Shown: positions 32,101 to 42,249, numbered from the stretch's first letter. The stretch is 64,000 bases of DNA from Cladocopium goreaui (GCA_947184155.2 CAMXCT020000491.1:1-64000); one strand, 5' to 3'. Notes: generated from the sequence alone by a model not told the origin. Made by a program: numbers and translations.

Positions 32101-34004
32101 AAACTAGCTCCAAACCTTGACTTTTCCTGCGTTTCTGCACTGCCAACTGCCACCCTGCTCGTGTCCTCCTGGAGCTGGCCTTCGTTCTGCACCGCTTCGG
32201 TCCAAGCTGGAGTCCAAGGACCGTGTCGCAGGGCTAAAACACCATGGCAGTGAAGGACGGATTGGGCCCGCGGCCCGTATCCTAGACTGCCAAACGTCAC
32301 TTTCCGAACCGACTAGAAACTAGCTCCAAACCTTGACTTTTCCTGCGTTTCTGCACTGCCAACTGCCACCCTGCTCGTGTCCTCCTGGAGCCGGCTTTCA
32401 TTCTGCGGCTCCAAACCTTGACTTTACCTGCGTTTCTGCACTGCCAACTGCCACCCTGCTCGTGTCGTCCTGGAGCCGGCTTTCGTTCTGCACCGCTTCG
32501 GTCTAAGCTGGAGTCCAAGGACCGTGTCGCAGGGCTAAAACACCATGGCAGTGAAGGACGGATTGGGCCTGCGGCCCGTATCCCAGACTGCCAAACGTCA
32601 CTTTCTGAACCAACTAGAAATAAGCTCTAAACCTTGACTTTTCCTGCGTTTCTGCACTGCCAACTGCCACCCTGCTCGTATCCTCCTGGAGCCGGCTTTC
32701 GTTCTGCACCGCTTCGGTCCAAGCTGGAGTCCAAGGACCGTGTCGCAGGGCTAAAACACCACGGCAGTGAAGGACGGATTGGGCCCGCGGCTCGTATCCC
32801 AGACTGCCAAACGTCACTTTCTGAACCGACTAGAAACCAGCTCCAAACCTTGACTTTTCCTGCGTTTCTGCGCTGCCAACTGCCACCCTGCTCGTGTCCT
32901 CCTGGAGCCGGCTTTCGTTCTGCGGCCCGTAGCCCAGAGTGCCAAACGTTACTTTCTGAACCGATTAGAAACTAGCTCCAAACCTTGACTTTGCCTGCAT
33001 TTCTGCACTGCCAACTGCCACCCTGCTCGTGTCCTCCTGGCGCCGGCTTTCGTTCTGCACCGCTTCGGTCCAAGCTGGAGTCCAAGGACCGTGTCGCAGG
33101 GCTAAAACACCATGGCAGTGAAGGACGGATTGGGCCCGCGGCCCGTATCCAGACTGCCAAACGTCACTTTCTGAACCGACTAGAAACTAGCTCCAAACCT
33201 TGACTTTTCCTGCGTTTCTGCACTGCCAACTGCCACCCTGCTCGTGTCCTCCTGGAGCCGGCTTTCGTTCTGTACCGTTTCGACTCAAGCTGGAGTCCAA
33301 GGACCGTGTCGCAGGGCTAAACACCATGGCAGTGAAGGACGGATTGGGCCCGCGGCCCGTATCCCAGACTGCCAAACGTCACTTTCTGAACCGACTAGAA
33401 ACTAGCTCCAAACCTTGACTTTTCCTGCGTTTCTGCACTGCCAACTGCCACCCTGCTCGTGTCCTCCTGGAGCCGGCTTTCGTTCTGCACCGCTTCGGTC
33501 CAAGCTGGAGTCCAAGGACCGTGTCGCAGGGCTAAAACACCATGGCAGTGAAGGACGGATTGGGCCCGCGGCCCGTATCCCACACTGCCAAACGTCACTT
33601 TCTGAACCGACTAGAAACTAGCTCCAAACCTTGACTTTTCCTGCGTTTCTGCACTGCCAACTGCCACCCTGCTCGTGTCCTCCTGGAGCCGGCTTTCGTT
33701 CTGCACCGCTTCGGTCCAAGCTGGAGTCCAAGGAACGTGTCGCAGGGCTAAAACACCATGGCAGTGAAGGACGGATTGGGCCCGCGGCCCGTATCCCAGA
33801 CTGCCAAACGTCACTTTCTGAACCGACTAGAAACCAGCTCCAAACCTTGACTTTTCCTGCGTTTCTACACTGCCAACTGCCACCCTGCTCGTGTCCTCCT
33901 GGAGCCGGCTTTCGTTCTGCGCAAACTCTTCGCCCCTTCTGGCATCTTGTTGCTAGTAAGGCCTCCTCTGACGCGCTCCCCCTGCTGACGGCAGGGGTCG
34001 GCGG
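29137..34004. mobile_element. Satellite-bearing segment bounded by a 13-bp inverted repeat
   Basis: CCGCCGACCCCTG at 29137-29149 is exactly complementary to CAGGGGTCGGCGG at 33992-34004. Just outside the left copy is a hairpin AGGGC TAC GCCCT (29121-29133). Overlapping the right copy is CCCCTGC TGACG GCAGGGG (33979-33997). The segment holds the 216-bp array plus about 320 bases of unique left DNA and 70 bases of right DNA. A mobile or amplified unit is an inference. Confidence 0.4.
29467..33920. repeat. 216-bp satellite array, about 22 intervals
   Basis: Monomers share GCTCCAAACCTTGACTTT, CACCCTGCTCGTGTCCTCC, CAAGGACCGTGTCGCAGGG and ATTGGGCCCGCGGCCCGTA. Starts of GCTCC (e.g. 29742, 29958, 30503, 30719, 31891, 32107, 32323, 32408, 32624, 32840, 33621, 33837) give mostly 215-216 base spacing. 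There are also three about 85-95 base units, two 135-base units and one of 194. The unit is 72 codons, so both strands show repeated 60-80 codon ORFs. A TAG closes the + frame in nearly every unit, arguing against a protein. GC-rich compared with flanks. Confidence 0.96.
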
Positions 34005-34280
34005 ATTTTAGCCACCATTATCAGCCAGTATGATGATTTCACCACGATGATTCACTTTTATCATTTTTTCAACCACCATTATCAACCACTGTTCACCCAG
34101 ATGAGCAGTGTTCAAAACCCTGGTTGGTTGATGATTAGTTCGAGGATTATACTACCCAATATCTTGGGGATTATAATAATCCAAGAACAGGGAATCCTTA
34201 TAAACCAACCATCATTTTAATGATCATAAACCAATAAATCCTTATAATCCAAGAACAGGGAATCCTTATAAACCAACCAG

Positions 34281-34378
34281 TACCCTCTGGAGATTTAACG
34301 TAGCTATTGAAAATGGCAATTTATAGTTGATTTTACCATTAAAAATTGTCCATAGTTATGTTAGTTTACCAGAGGGTA
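34281..34378. mobile_element. Family A palindromic element
   Basis: TACCCTCTGGAGATTTAACG at the left and TTAGTTTACCAGAGGGTA at the right, 98 bp. Confidence 0.85.
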
Positions 34379-34436
34379 TATGATTTTGGTGTTCAGCCTC
34401 CTTCAATTCCAATGTTTTTCGCTGCCATCGCTGCAG

Positions 34437-34520
34437 GCACATGCGCGCCTTGTCCGATTGGTCCTTCGTGTCTACAGCCAGGCAGGGGGTCCATAGCCTT
34501 CCCCACGCTGGGAGGTCAAG
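34437..34520 (+). CDS. Candidate 84-bp exon, hypothetical
   Basis: Bounded by CGCTGCAG|G and GTCAAG|GTGAG, both good splice sites. The frame reads HMRALSDWSFVSTARQGVHS and LPHAGRS, with one base before and two bases after whole codons. 84 bases is a multiple of three. Upstream, 58 bases away, is the end of a family A element. No family was recognised. Confidence 0.35.
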
Positions 34521-34854
34521 GTGAGAAATAGACAAACAATGGGAGCTTAACCAACAATCATGGGATATATCAGGGTTATTATATAAGGGATGTATTATCA
34601 ACATTTATCAACCACTATTCTCCCATTATTCACCACGATTAATGACACTAACCACGATATAAGGGATCATTACGATGAATTATTGATGTTACCCAGGTGT
34701 CATCAGCTCCATGGCGGTGGAAATCCCCGAAGTAAAAAGAGGTTTTAGATGGTTTTTGTAGGTTTTAATGGGACAATCAACGAATAAAATCTGGGATTTC
34801 CTGTGCCATGTTTGACTACTCACATGGATATGATGAGAATATGAATATACAGCA

Positions 34855-34912
34855 TATATCATTATATTTAATATATATATATATTATATTATATATATAA
34901 TATAATATATTT
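34855..34912. repeat. Palindromic TA/TTATAA tract
   Basis: TA-rich run with self-complementary ATATTATATTATATAT blocks. Confidence 0.9.
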
Positions 34913-34967
34913 TTTTGAATAACAATTATAACGATAATACGATGCGGTGCGGTGTCCACCTATTTGT

Positions 34968-35040
34968 TGCATTTGTAGTTGTAGTTGTTGTAGTTGTAGT
35001 TGTTGTTGTAGTAGTAGTTGTAGTAGTTGTTGTCGTTTTT
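34968..35040. repeat. (GTT/GTA)n triplet repeat
   Basis: About 22 GTT or GTA triplets. They read as Cys/Ser on one frame and Gln/Leu on the reverse, which are artefacts. Confidence 0.9.
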
Positions 35041-35095
35041 TGTTTTTTGGTTTAACCCCATTAGCACTACTAGAAATATCTGGCATTCATTTTTT

Positions 35096-35139
35096 AATTG
35101 TAAACCAACTTAGCAAACAAACTGGGGAACCACCTTGTA
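35096..35139. mobile_element. Family E right-end fragment
   Basis: TTGTAAACCAACTTAGCAAA then GGGGAACCACCTTGTA. Confidence 0.55.
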
Positions 35140-35546
35140 GTGGTCGCTGGAGATGTATGGTGATACAGCGTCAAAACTAGGGGAATGTGCCAAAATCTTG
35201 GGATTGAAACCAGAAACGATGGTAACAAATGGGGATCTCTTACCCCGTTTCGGCGTCAAGCCGCATATCTAAACCAACGGGCTCAATGTGGCAGTCATGG
35301 AGTTATAACCAATCAGGTTAAGCTGCAAGAGGGTCGGTTTTTGCAATGTTGGTGCACCATTGATAATCGACATGTCATTGATGTTATGATACCCATACTG
35401 TAGCCAATGTTCCTTGTTACATGATGCGTTTGTGTGTGTAATTGGGAGAATTGCGAACATATCTCAAATTCCTCAAACATATCGCTCACTTTCTTCAATA
35501 TGACCGGTGAAGCTGTGTCAAATGTTTTTTTCCTTTGATTTTTGCC

Positions 35547-35670
35547 TACAAGGTCGTGCCCCATACTTGGCAAAGTTGGTTTGCAGCTATAGGTTAATTG
35601 TGGCTTATGGTAGATAGATATATCTATAGTTGATGAAGTTCAAACATAACTGGGTGTTCACCGCCTTGTA
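35547..35670. mobile_element. Family E element, diverged
   Basis: TACAAGGTCGTGCCCCATAC at the left and ACTGGGTGTTCACCGCCTTG plus TA at the right. Confidence 0.7.
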
Positions 35671-35996
35671 CTATCATTATAATTCATGTTCTCGCTGCAT
35701 CTACATTATATCGACATGAAATGATGGGTGTCATATTCATATCCATTGAGATACCCATCAACTCATCATTTTCCCAATTCACAAATTACTTTACCCCATT
35801 TATCTTCCAGTAGTCAAACATGGCACAGGAAATCCCAGATTTTATTCGTTGATTGTCCCATTAAAACCTACAAAAACCATCTAAGACCTCTTTTTACTTC
35901 GGGGATTTCCACCGCCATGGAGCTGATGACACCTGAGGGTAACATCAAAAACCAAATGAACTTGAAAAAATATTGTGAAACCAAATGTCTGGTTAC

Positions 35997-36098
35997 CTGG
36001 TTGGTGGTTTCAAACATGTTTTCTTTTCCATTTCATATATGGGATGTCATCCTTCCCATTGATTAATGTTTTTTCGGAGGGGTTGAAAGCACCAAGCA
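35997..36098. mobile_element. Family F element, right end degraded
   Basis: CTGGTTGGTGGTTTCAAACA at the left, interior GGGATGTCATCCTTCCCA, right remnant GGGGTTGAAAGCACCAAGC. Confidence 0.65.
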
Positions 36099-36235
36099 AA
36101 TTGTGGAGCCTTGGGCGTCCAGGCTTTGGCTGCCCCTGAACTTTGGCACCGCAGCATCGCGGCAAGCGATGCCGATGAGCGTGGTGGATTTGGTTCGGCT
36201 CCAAGGGCGACAAGGGGTGGTTCATGTCGGGTTTA
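36099..36235 (+). other. GC-rich coding-like island
   Basis: Frames read ALGVQALAAPELWHRSIAAS or, in another phase, MPMSVVDLVRLQGRQGVVHV. Both look protein-like, so only one can be real. No family was recognised. Confidence 0.22.
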
Positions 36236-36385
36236 TCGTGGTTAATGTCCATTAATAGTGGTGAATAATGGGAGAATAGTGGTTGATAATACATTAACAA
36301 TGGTTGATGCAACCATGAGTGCTTGATATCCATGTTAATATCCATTCATAACAGTTAATATCTACACATTAACAGCCATGATGGT

Positions 36386-36494
36386 TACCCTGAGGCAAAC
36401 TAACATAGATGTGGAAAATCACAATTTGATAATTCGCCCGTAACTGGGTAATTTTCATTAATTTTCCACATCTATCTTAGTTTACCCTAGGGTA
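36386..36494. mobile_element. Family A-like palindrome, distinct interior
   Basis: TTACCCTGAGGCAAACTAAC at the left and TTAGTTTACCCTAGGGTA at the right, with longer complementarity inside (ACATAGATGTGGAAAAT / ATTTTCCACATCTAT) than other family A copies. Confidence 0.7.
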
Positions 36495-36624
36495 GTATCC
36501 ATTGATTGATACCAGTTGATATCCATCAAGTGTGATGAATAACTTGGATTAACATAGCTTATTCTCGGTAGGGGAACCATCGAACTAAATGGGCCCTTGT
36601 CCATAACTATGTAGAAAAATACCA

Positions 36625-36790
36625 GAGGAGATGATGATGCAACAGGGGGTCACAGGTGGCTGGACCCAGCCTGGACCCAGCTGGACCCAGCGCTCATCGC
36701 CTGCATCGCCTGCATCGCTTGAGGCTTTGCGCTACTTCACCCTGGATTTGGCACCTCGTTGGGGACTCAGCGGAGTCTACAGTCTACAGT
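36625..36790 (+). other. GC-rich island with short internal repeats
   Basis: Contains three CTGGACCCAG words and three GCATCGCCT/GCATCGCTT words. The + frame ends EALRYFTLDLAPRWGLSGVY. Possibly an exon. Unassigned. Confidence 0.2.
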
Positions 36791-37275
36791 GCATAATCTG
36801 TATAGATGTGTATAGTTTCTATTGGTAGATAGATTAAATTATACATATCTATACATCTACAATATATACATAATTGTATAGATATATTATGTATACAGTT
36901 CATATTTATATGCATATTTCATAGTTGATATGTACATTGGCAATGATACCAGTACCAGTCGCCAAAAAAACAAAGGAAAAGAACACAAATCTGAGTGCAG
37001 TACCGGCAATGTGGTGCCCAGTTGCAAGTCCTAACCCTACCCTACTTGTAAGTGGGGTCATAACATATCATATCCTTCTAACTGGTGTTTAATACTAGAG
37101 GGATGGGATTAGTCGTTGTTAACCACTGTTTTTCCATGAATATGAACCATCATGAATGGATATTAGCAACTATGAGTTTGTGAAATATTGCCATGATTCA
37201 GGAATCTGTTTGGGATTTTTTTACCCATGGCTATTATGGATATCAATGGAACCAATAACCAGCTATAAAACCAAC
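36791..37275. other. No recognisable feature
   Basis: AT-rich with TATA runs at 36835-36930. Nothing else. Confidence 0.4.
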
Positions 37276-37381
37276 TACCCTCTGGTAAACTAACATAACT
37301 ATGGAAAATCACCATTTTTAATGGGAAAACTCACTATAAATGGCCATCTTCAAATAGCTATTTTGACATTACCAGAGGGTA
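37276..37381. mobile_element. Family A palindromic element
   Basis: TACCCTCTGGTAAACTAACA at the left and GACATTACCAGAGGGTA at the right. Confidence 0.88.
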
Positions 37382-37429
37382 AGCAAACTATAAAACTATA
37401 TCACCAGCCTATATCCCATATAATATGTC

Positions 37430-38546
37430 CAGCCAACCGTTGCGTTCTTTGCTTTGTCGCGTGGCGCGGGCGGGCGTCCATAACCAAGATCCTTTTCGGA
37501 AGAAAGGCTTCAAGAACGGCAGGACTTGGCCTGGGATGTCATGTGGTAAACCCAATAGATCGATCCCAATACCATAAACATATAATCCATCCCCTTAAAA
37601 TCACCATTCAAATGGGTTGGATTGATAAAAAAAACCCTATGTAATTTATGTCATTTGGTTTCCCAGATGAATATGTTGATCTGTTTTCATATGGTTCAAT
37701 ATGGTTGAATTAATTATGGCTTAATTCAGGGCTTAAGATTCAGAATAACTGGCTGAATGACTGGCATGGTTCCATCCGGCCTACCCTCCTAATATTGATT
37801 CGCGCCCCAAATAAGGAATCCGAAAACCGATCCAGCAGAACACAAGGGTTTTAGGGGTGCATGGGAAAGGGTTTACTTCATAAAAGCATTTTGTTGCAAG
37901 AGATTGGCCGTATTGTGGGAGGTGTACAACTGTTGCCAATGGTTGTTGTTTGATGCTAGAGTCTATGTCATTGCACTCATGCTTGCATGATGTGAACTTG
38001 ACAAACACTTGATTCCAGCACAAAACAATCCGACCAGTATCCCAATCCAAAGTGGTCAAATAATGTAACTGATTAGCCCACTTGAATGCATTTGATACCT
38101 AAGATAGATATTATATGATATACAATGTTGCTAATGCGCGCAATTCACCATTCACCATTTTTGTCGCTAGTCTGAAAACACATACAATAATTGTATCTAC
38201 ATGTATATACATATATGTTTAAACACTCATGTTTCATAGTTTGCAATTCTTTCCTGAAAATGATTTATGGCAACATATTGCAAGATATATGAATACCTTT
38301 GCCAACATATGAAGATTGTTTCTAATTAAACGTTGGTGTATTGGTTTACTTTATATAAACGTTTAAAAAAACGCATGGTACAGCATTTCCCGGATTTCGT
38401 GTGAATCTTGTTCTCGTTGGTTTTTAGGAAACCAATAGGTTTTCATGTATCGTGAAACCAATCTGCAGGAAAGGTTACAGTATCAAGTTAGAAATCTGGA
38501 AAGCCTAGGGCTCTCCAAGCGTTTCGTACGAGTGGTACATTGTTTT
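37430..38546. other. Small GC island then featureless DNA
   Basis: 37438-37520 is GC-richer and open on +. After that, no recognisable feature up to 38546. A reverse frame at 37781-38059 is open but anonymous. Confidence 0.3.
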
Positions 38547-38653
38547 TTTGGTCGGTGGTTTGGAACATGAATTTTATTTTTCCATATATTGGGAATAACA
38601 AGGCCAACTGACGAACGCATATTTTTCAGAGGGGTGGTTCAACCACCAACCAG
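38547..38653. mobile_element. Family F palindromic element
   Basis: TTGGTCGGTGGTTTGGAACA at the left and GGTGGTTCAACCACCAACCA plus G at the right. Confidence 0.8.
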
Positions 38654-38930
38654 TGGAGCTTTCGATGTTCGTTGAAACCTTTTGATTTTCTTAGTCCTTT
38701 GGCTGCGAACTTTGTGCAGCACCACACCTTTGGAAATTGATGACGCGCGAGAGCTCGCCAGAAGGAGGTTTCGATGTTTGTTGAAGCCTTTTGATCATGA
38801 AAGACGCCAGGCATTCTCGGCACTTTTTTCAATGCCCTTCGCGAAGAACGCAAATGCCGACTGGAGCTTGAAATGTCTCAGAGCTGGGGACGGCTGGGGA
38901 CGGCGGCGCAGAGACACTCTCCGTCAACCC
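38654..38930 (+). other. Coding-like island with a duplicated segment
   Basis: The + frame reads ARELARRRFRCLLKPFDHER and continues to about 38933. A reverse frame is also open. A roughly 30-base stretch (GGAGxTTTCGATGTTxGTTG ... CCTTTTGAT) occurs at 38656-38687 and again at 38764-38795. Unassigned. Confidence 0.22.
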
Positions 38931-38978
38931 TAAATTTCTCGTTCACACTCTCCGTCTTTAAAATGTTCTTTTTCATAT

Positions 38979-39088
38979 CCCATAGGATCCATGGTGCTGC
39001 TATATATATATATATATTATGGTGTGCCATGGATCCCATCAATATATTTATGTTAGCATATATACCAGCATCATGGATCCGTCATGGG
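38979..39088. mobile_element. Family J palindrome with TA core
   Basis: CCCATAGGATCCATGGTGC at the left and CATCATGGATCCGTCATGGG at the right, with TA runs near the middle. Related copy at 48721-48810. Confidence 0.7.
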
Positions 39089-39257
39089 TATAGCACAGCA
39101 GCCACAGCATCCCACAGCCTGAGAATCTCCGAACTTGATGGAGGGCCACGTTGGTTCAACTCCTGCCATACTGCCATACTTTTAACCAACAGGAACCCAT
39201 AATTCAGCATCAATCAGCCATAAATTCTTATAATGAATCATAAATCAGCCATCAACT

Positions 39258-39284
39258 CATATATATATATATATATATATATCA
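39258..39284. repeat. (TA)n microsatellite
   Basis: Pure TA run. Confidence 0.9.
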
Positions 39285-39440
39285 TAAGTCAGTCCAAAAA
39301 TATTATGATTAATCATCAATCAGTCAAGAATTCCTATAATTCATCATATATCAACCATAAGTGGCTTATGTTTCAAAGGTCAAATCTTTCATGGTATGGA
39401 GCCATCGTGGAGCCATCGTTTTGGGACCTTTTTTTGGCAG

Positions 39441-39525
39441 GACGAAGCGCAAGCCGCGCCCGAAGCGTCTCCGTTCGCCCGGCGACTTCACCGCAGAGAA
39501 CACGGCCTTCATCGATGAGGCAACG
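39441..39525 (+). CDS. Candidate exon, hypothetical basic segment
   Basis: Preceded by a strong pyrimidine tract and acceptor (CTTTTTTTGGCAG|G). The frame reads TKRKPRPKRLRSPGDFTAEN and TAFIDEATHG. The basic cluster could be a nuclear-localisation or nucleic-acid-binding tail. The 3' end is not defined because no clear GT donor follows. A second frame is also open. Confidence 0.32.
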
Positions 39526-39544
39526 CATGGATTTGATCACCAAG

Positions 39545-39616
39545 AACATAGGAAAATGGTGGCTTTATGGGAAAGTCATAGGAAAATCATAGGAAAACTA
39601 TGGGAAAATGGTGGTT
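39545..39616. repeat. ATAGGAAAA minisatellite copy
   Basis: GGAAAATGGTGGCTTTATGG then three ATAGGAAAAxxx words, the same unit as at 11428. It directly precedes a family A copy, as there. Confidence 0.75.
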
Positions 39617-39618
39617 TT

Positions 39619-39729
39619 AGCTTCTGGTAAACTAATATGGCCAATATGGCTTTGGAAAATCACAATTTTTAATAGGTAAATCAACTATAATGACCATTTT
39701 CAATAGCTATGTTTGTTTACCAGAGGGTA
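39619..39729. mobile_element. Family A element, left end damaged
   Basis: GCTTCTGGTAAACTAATATG at the left and TTTGTTTACCAGAGGGTA at the right. Confidence 0.8.
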
Positions 39730-39885
39730 ATTAATGGATTAATAATTAGTTTTGATCCAAACATGATCAATGATAATGATAATATTTAAAATATAATTAA
39801 TGGATTAACTGATTAACAATTAATGTTGATCCAAACATGATTAATGAATGATAATCCATAATCACAATTAGAATTAATGGATTGA
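39730..39885. repeat. About 75-bp imperfect AT-rich tandem repeat
   Basis: TTAATGGATTAA ... TTGATCCAAACATGAT occurs twice, starting near 39733 and 39798, with a third partial unit. Confidence 0.65.
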
Positions 39886-40540
39886 TATAATTTTGATTCT
39901 GTGTAATTAATTGTAATTATAATCAATTATTATATCATAATTGGATTACTGTTGTTGATCACCAATAATGATTTTGTGTAATTAATTGTTATAAGTTATA
40001 TGGAATGGATTGGAATCATCATGTCATCGTATATTTACTGTAATTAATTGGTATACAGTGTATCATATATATAATAATGTAATATATGTTTATGCATACT
40101 CATATATTTATATATTCTGATCCAAAATCTACTGTGAAGAATCGTGTTTTTACCATCAAACAGAAGGGGTCCATTACATCACGATAAAACTGTGTGGATT
40201 TAAGTGGTAATCATTGGGTCCGTGCTCTTTTGACCTATATGGTTGGGAAGTACACCAGTGGAAATGTCCTGGCCGGGTTGATTTGTTTTGTCATTTCATC
40301 TGGAACATGTACAGCATCTGAGTAATTTATATTTATACCAATCTCACAATCGTTCCAAGAATCTGTCTTTCCAGTTTTGCAAGTATTGTAGTTTGGCTAG
40401 ATATATTGGTTTGTCCGAAAAAGTTGTACTTGTACCCCGAAGTCACCGAAGTCCAATGAACTATCAATGTGTTTTCCCATGTTTTGCTGATCCAATCTCA
40501 ATCTCAAGCTTTGCTGGTCAAGTCCCATTATTTGTTGATT
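39886..40540. other. AT-rich DNA without recognisable feature
   Basis: Runs of TAATTAATTGTAATTA and TATATA. One short + frame at 40288-40542 is anonymous. Confidence 0.4.
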
Positions 40541-40555
40541 AAATTTCATATAGGT

Positions 40556-40640
40556 CCAATTAAATTCATATAGATCCCATATAAATCCCATATAAATGCC
40601 ATATAAATGCCATACAAATCCCATATAAATCCCATATGTC
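40556..40640. repeat. 12-bp tandem repeat CCCATATAAAT
   Basis: About six units of (C/G)CCATATAAAT(C/G). The reverse strand reads as repeated IYMGFIWDLYG, a repeat artefact. Confidence 0.9.
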
Positions 40641-40889
40641 TGTTGGAGAGTGTCCAATCATGGCCGCATTGGCACATGGCACAGGTGCATGCGCAGAAGG
40701 GGCAACAGGGCCTTCGACGCTTGGACATCGTTGGTCTCAGGGGCTCAGTAAGGGCGGGGTCTGGCCGTGAAACTCAATGTGCCATAGGAATTTACATGGA
40801 GTTAATGGGATTTGTTCTGGATTTATGGTTTTATAAGAGTTTAAACAGGTTTTATCACCAATATTAGGGGGTAGAGGCTCGCCCAACCC

Positions 40890-41300
40890 ATGCAAAGACC
40901 TCCCATGGACGGCCACTTGGGGCCTTTCCCCGTTAAGGGGACACTGACGGCCGCGCAACGCAATGAAATAAAGGAGAAGACTGGGTGCAGCCCAGCCATC
41001 CGTGAAAGAGGTCAATGGGGTCAGAGGATGTTGACAGTGACCGGACCCTGTGACAAACTCCAGGAAGCACACGGCCTCGCCCTACGGGCGGTAGAAGAAA
41101 ATGGAGATACTGGCGGGCGTGCTCCGGAGAGTCAGGCCCAGCCCCAACGCAAAGCGCCTGCACCACTCCGCTCCCATGCCTGGAACCCAAATAAGTCATG
41201 GTGGGCGGCCTCTGGCGAGTGGCATGATCACCACGACCGCCAGGACTGGCCAACGCGGGCTGAGGTTGATTGGTTTTGTCCACATCGCAATAACTATTAA
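40890..41300 (+). CDS. KH-like coding segment, partial
   Basis: A 136-codon + frame. Residues about 15-75 contain EIKEKTGCSPAIRERGQWGQ followed by RMLTVTGPCDKLQEAHGLAL, resembling the second half of a KH RNA-binding domain: helix, T-G-C/A, basic strand, then a hydrophobic strand ending in TGP and a final helix. The preceding strand and GxxG loop are not clear, so the domain would be split by an intron or degraded. The C-terminal part is Trp/His-rich (WWAASGEWHDHHDRQDW). An in-frame TAG lies 16 bases upstream of the ATG, so either this ATG or an acceptor nearby (GGTAG|AGG) opens the exon. GC content is much higher than in the flanks. Function would be RNA binding if real. Confidence 0.42.
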   Translation: MQRPPMDGHLGPFPVKGTLTAAQRNEIKEKTGCSPAIRERGQWGQRMLTVTGPCDKLQEAHGLALRAVEENGDTGGRAPESQAQPQRKAPAPLRSHAWNPNKSWWAASGEWHDHHDRQDWPTRAEVDWFCPHRNNY

Positions 41301-41677
41301 TCAACCACCATGTGTTCATACAATGGGGCGATAATCTGGGTATTTTTCGTGGCTCAAATGATGGAATGTGCGTGGGGATTTTGCTTGAGGCATTTTTATT
41401 ATCAGGGTTTTGTTCGATTGGTATTCCTGATTTTACGGCAATTTTGATGAACAAAATGATGATAAGCATTGACAAAGTAAAGTATTGGATTTTAGGTATC
41501 AATGAACCTAAATTTTGGTGAAGCAGTTTCGTTTGACTGGATCAGTTGCGCGATGACGCCGCGAAATCGGAACTAAAGATGTAAATGAACAGCAGTTCCC
41601 TGTGCCCAGGGGTGCCGAAGGCCAGGCATGCGAGCATATCACCAATCGTTCAGCAGGCGATCACGCCAGTTGCCAGG
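41301..41677. other. No firm feature
   Basis: Both strands carry short open frames continuing from the coding segment. No domain was seen. Confidence 0.3.
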
Positions 41678-41791
41678 TAGTATTGTTTGGTAAACCATAG
41701 AAAAAGCTATTGAAACTGGCCATAGAAATAGTGGATTTGCCCATTGAAAATGGTGATTTTCCATAGTTTTTTGTATGTTTACCAGAGGGTA
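41678..41791. mobile_element. Family A element, left end degraded
   Basis: The left remnant GTTTGGTAAACCATAG and right terminus GTATGTTTACCAGAGGGTA are complementary around the family A interior. Confidence 0.7.
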
Positions 41792-42249
41792 GTATTGCTT
41801 GGAAGGCTTTTTTTCTCCAACAGGGATAATCATCCACTTCGCTGTTTTGATTTGGCTGCTTTTACAATATCTGGAGATTACTCATGATCATGGGGAATTT
41901 AACCAACCGTTATAGGATGATAATGGGATAGATTTCATGGGATTTTTGTATGCAACCAACGTAATCTGGATGAAATTGATCATGACCTCAGGGAATTAGA
42001 TTCAAGGAATCCTCCAGAAATGGCTTTGTCTCAGGGCTTGGCCGGCGAAGATTCAGCCAGCTTGAAGCAATGACAGGGAGATGGGCTAGACGGCTAGACT
42101 CTAGACTCGCTAGACTGAATCCCTGGAAGATGTGGATTTTCTTGCCATGGCCCATGGTATCCCATGTTCCCTCCGGAGGGATATGGCACCATGTATTCAA
42201 CTATAAAAGCTGTCAATTTCTACATGCCCCAAATAGGTACCGCCAAGAA

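Larger units (their letters stand above)
34683..35948. mobile_element. 1.27-kb segment with about 140-bp terminal inverted repeats
   Basis: 34683-34820 and 35809-35948 are inverted copies that I can align with only a 2-base indel and one substitution. Each arm is a family D-type element (TACCC(TC)AGGTGTCATC ... CATGTTTGACTACT). The 988-base interior holds an AT palindrome (34855-34912), a GTT/GTA tract, a family E right end and another family E copy. No transposase-size ORF is present. Confidence 0.7.

Noticed and set aside
29467-33920. CRISPR array
   Set aside because: Units are 216 bases, contiguous and without unique spacers. The context is eukaryotic. The 12-bp, 41-bp and 51-bp arrays also lack spacers.
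29389-34011. Dozens of 60-126 codon frames repeated along the 216-bp array
   Set aside because: The unit is 72 codons long, so any open frame repeats. A TAG closes the + frame in nearly every unit, and the two longest frames exist only because TAG became CAG in two units.
40546-40728. Reverse frame with repeated WDLYGIYM
   Set aside because: Generated by the 12-bp CCCATATAAAT repeat.
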